Source: Deltaproteobacteria bacterium (GTDB taxonomy: Bacteria; Desulfobacterota; DSM-4660; Desulfatiglandales; Desulfatiglandaceae). From it: 9,898 bases of DNA. Of the stretch, positions 8,016-9,898 are shown piece after piece. The number at the start of each line of letters is the position of its first letter. Within the stretch, counting starts at the first letter, position 1. The notes beneath the pieces were generated by a model. It ran no database searches, had not been told where the DNA came from, and was given only the letters and a program-made list of their open reading frames with translations. The stretch is taken from contig QMLZ01000099.1 in NCBI GenBank assembly GCA_003646995.1, forward strand, positions 1 through 9,898, given 5' to 3'. The position numbers and the translations under genes are program-made.

Positions 8016-9146
8016 ATGGACTTCGACCTAGGCAAGGAAGAGATACAAATCAGACAGAGGCTTCACGAATTGATAGACCCCAACCTGGATGAATGGTTGT
8101 CAGGTTTAGGGTCAGCGGACCTTGATCATAGGCGCAGGACTTTGCTCTCGGCGTTTGAAGCGGTGGCTTCTAGCGGTTATACGGAATTTGTGTTTGAGGG
8201 CAAGGGACGTGGTGCTGCGGTTATGGCAGTGCGGGAAGAATTGGCGTTTATTTCTCCTTCCCTGTATTTGTCGGTCGAAGGTGGTAATGGGCTTCTGGTC
8301 CAATTACTAGGGACCTTAAGGACAGACATGCAAGAAAACAGGGTCCTTCCCTCTCTCATGTCCTGCAAAGCCGTTGGCTCGGTTGCCCTTGTGGAGGATC
8401 ACGGCAACATTGAAGACAACCCCTTTGGTGCCTCTATAGAAGAGCAGGGCAATTCTCTTTGCCTGTCTGCCGAGAAGAATATGGTGGTAAATGCTGGTGT
8501 AGCTGATTGGATAGCCGTGGCAGCCACGTATGAAGGCAGGCTTGCCTTTGCCCTGATTTCTCCTGATCCGGAAAATCTCGAAATATGTAACCCGATAGCT
8601 GCTCTTGGCCTTGAGCCCTCACCCTTTTACCAGCTCTGTCTGAATAAGTTTCCGGTGTCTCTTGGCGAACTTATTGGACCCTTTGAAACAAGTGAGCCCT
8701 TATCTCGGGTCCGGATGTGGGAAGACCAGGTTCTGGTTGGGGCCTCTTTAGGAATAATGAGGCGAGCATACGAGGCAGCCCGGGACCATTCAAAGGCGCA
8801 CCGGTGTGGCGGAAAACCGCTGGTTGCTTACCAGGAAGTGGGATTTAAGCTGGCAGAGATGCTAACACTTATCCACACCGCCCAGCTTCTGGCCTATAGG
8901 GCTGCGTGGATAATTGAAACCGGAGACAGGGAAGCAGAGATACTTGTTCATAGTGCAAAGGTATTTTGCGCAGAATCAGCCGAATCCGTTGCCAGTGGTG
9001 CCATTCAGATACTAGGGCAAATGGGATATTCAAGCCGTAACCCGGCCGAACAAGCGTATCGGGATGCAAAGTTCATACAGCTCGGCGGTACATCCACCGA
9101 ACGGTCCAGGATAAAAATCGGCGATAAACTACTAGAGGCCATTTAA
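8016..9146 (+). CDS. Divergent acyl-CoA dehydrogenase-like protein, second subunit
   Basis: A 376-residue acyl-CoA dehydrogenase homologue, strongly diverged. The C-terminal domain is recognisable ([20 protein letters not shown] at 271-290, QILGQMGY at 331-338, [15 protein letters not shown] at 347-361). The usual TEPGAGSD loop is replaced by [10 protein letters not shown] (126-135), so the FAD/substrate loop is lost. The RxxFG element is AHRCGGKPL (261-269), without its Arg and Phe. Both catalytic-base positions lack Glu: Gly357 in QLGGTS and Asp237 in WEDQ. It keeps the Gln331 that the first subunit lacks. Such degenerate partners are known from heteromeric enzymes (mycobacterial FadE pairs, PimC/PimD), so an alpha2beta2-type complex with the preceding gene product, 8 bp upstream, is the best inference. 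No clear ribosome site; coupling is likely. Confidence 0.85.
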   Translation: MDFDLGKEEIQIRQRLHELIDPNLDEWLSGLGSADLDHRRRTLLSAFEAVASSGYTEFVFEGKGRGAAVMAVREELAFISPSLYLSVEGGNGLLVQLLGTLRTDMQENRVLPSLMSCKAVGSVALVEDHGNIEDNPFGASIEEQGNSLCLSAEKNMVVNAGVADWIAVAATYEGRLAFALISPDPENLEICNPIAALGLEPSPFYQLCLNKFPVSLGELIGPFETSEPLSRVRMWEDQVLVGASLGIMRRAYEAARDHSKAHRCGGKPLVAYQEVGFKLAEMLTLIHTAQLLAYRAAWIIETGDREAEILVHSAKVFCAESAESVASGAIQILGQMGYSSRNPAEQAYRDAKFIQLGGTSTERSRIKIGDKLLEAI

Positions 9147-9148
9147 AA

Positions 9149-9898
9149 ATGGAAGTCATTGAATCACGAATAGATACAAAGAGCGAGGAATATCGCCGCA
9201 ACTATGAGGTGATGGAGTCCCTGGTGGCAAGGCTTCGGGAAGAACTTCGCGTCGCCCGGGAAGACAGATCAGAAAAGGCCAGGGCAAGGCTTGCTCAACA
9301 AAATAAACTTCCTGTAAGAAAACGGCTTGAACTGCTCCTAGATCCTAACACGCCTTTTCTCGAGATAGCGCCCCTTGCTGCCCGCGGCATGTATGACGGC
9401 CGCATACATGGAGCCGGCATTGTGGCGGGTATCGGGGTGGTAGAAGGCCGCGAGGTGATCATTCATGCTAATGATCCTATGATAAAAGGCGGAACTATAT
9501 ACCCAATGGGAGTCAAGAAGGGGCTTCGCGTCCAAACCATAGCCATGGAAAATAGGTTGCCTATTATTTATCTGGTGGACTCGGGCGGGGCCTACCTTCC
9601 ATTGCAATCAGAAATCTTTCCAGATGCCGATGACGGCGGCAGAATCTTTTATAATCAGGCCGTAATCTCCAAGATGGGCATCCCCCAAATTTGCGGCGTC
9701 ATGGGATTATGCACTGCGGGGGCCGCATATATCCCGGCCATGAGCGACGAAGTAGTACACGTCAAAGGGACCGGCGCCATATTCCTTGGAGGTCCCCCAC
9801 TGGTCAGGGCCGCTACAGGCGAAGAAGTCACTGCCGATGAGTTGGGCGGGGCCCTTGTCCATTGCAGGGAATCGGGAGTGTCAGACTACCTTGCGGAA
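9149..9898 (+). CDS. Acyl-CoA carboxylase carboxyltransferase (beta) subunit, methylcrotonyl-CoA carboxylase type (N-terminal 250 residues)
   Basis: Transfers carboxyl from carboxybiotin to an acyl-CoA; works with a biotin carboxylase/biotin carrier alpha subunit, expected downstream. The frame is open from the ATG at 9149 to the window end, about half the usual 530-540 residues. The sequence follows the methylcrotonyl/geranyl-CoA carboxylase branch: [20 protein letters not shown] (106-125), [11 protein letters not shown] (141-151), [14 protein letters not shown] (161-174), [18 protein letters not shown] (210-227), [15 protein letters not shown] (232-246). The propionyl-CoA carboxylase pattern GPCAGGAVYSPA is absent. 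In the motif usually TAGGAY one Gly is Ala (TAGAAY, 189-194). An AGAGG at 9134-9138 can serve as ribosome site. It starts 2 bp after the second dehydrogenase gene, so it is in the same operon. 3-Methylcrotonyl-CoA or a longer isoprenoid analogue is the likely substrate; which one cannot be decided from half the protein. Confidence 0.9.
   Translation, partial: MEVIESRIDTKSEEYRRNYEVMESLVARLREELRVAREDRSEKARARLAQQNKLPVRKRLELLLDPNTPFLEIAPLAARGMYDGRIHGAGIVAGIGVVEGREVIIHANDPMIKGGTIYPMGVKKGLRVQTIAMENRLPIIYLVDSGGAYLPLQSEIFPDADDGGRIFYNQAVISKMGIPQICGVMGLCTAGAAYIPAMSDEVVHVKGTGAIFLGGPPLVRAATGEEVTADELGGALVHCRESGVSDYLAE

Noticed and set aside
9338..9607. 89-codon open frame on the minus strand inside the carboxyltransferase gene
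   Set aside because: Antisense to a strongly conserved coding region, with no ribosome site or recognisable product.

Overview
The window looks like a chromosomal segment of a Desulfobacterota-type (former Deltaproteobacteria) bacterium. This is inferred from gene content: a di-heme-family SdhC, a small PAS protein ending in the CxxC...GYW...CPEC zinc-ribbon-like tail common in that group, and a two-subunit acyl-CoA dehydrogenase set next to a biotin-dependent carboxylase. No rRNA, tRNA, CRISPR array, insertion sequence or phage gene was seen.

The left two thirds (1-6064) is read leftward (minus strand). In transcription order it holds: a small PAS sensor-like protein and an AhpD/CMD-family protein 26 bp apart (6064-4929); folD (4770-3862), closed by a strong Rho-independent terminator; purA and mnmG (3643-363), an apparent transcription unit with a good sigma70-like promoter in front of purA; and the start of sdhC (187 to beyond base 1), with its own promoter. 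These are housekeeping genes for one-carbon metabolism, AMP synthesis, tRNA wobble modification and respiration. Most have clear Shine-Dalgarno sites.

The right third (6197-9898) is read rightward and is a tight catabolic operon: a TetR-family regulator, two consecutive acyl-CoA dehydrogenase-family subunits (380 and 376 aa), and the first 250 codons of a methylcrotonyl-CoA-carboxylase-type carboxyltransferase that runs off the window. Gaps are only 6, 8 and 2 bp. The regulator promoter carries a perfect 9+2+9 bp palindrome over its -35 box, and the predicted transcription start lies 1-2 nt from the ATG, so the first message looks leaderless. The likely role is oxidation and then carboxylation of a beta-methyl-branched acyl-CoA (leucine/isovalerate or isoprenoid type), switched on when an acyl-CoA releases the TetR repressor; this role is inferred.

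The most unusual point is the dehydrogenase pair. Neither subunit has a glutamate at either of the two known catalytic-base positions of the family (both have Gly at one and Asp at the other). The second subunit has also lost several cofactor-site signatures, which suggests an obligate heteromeric enzyme with a changed active site.
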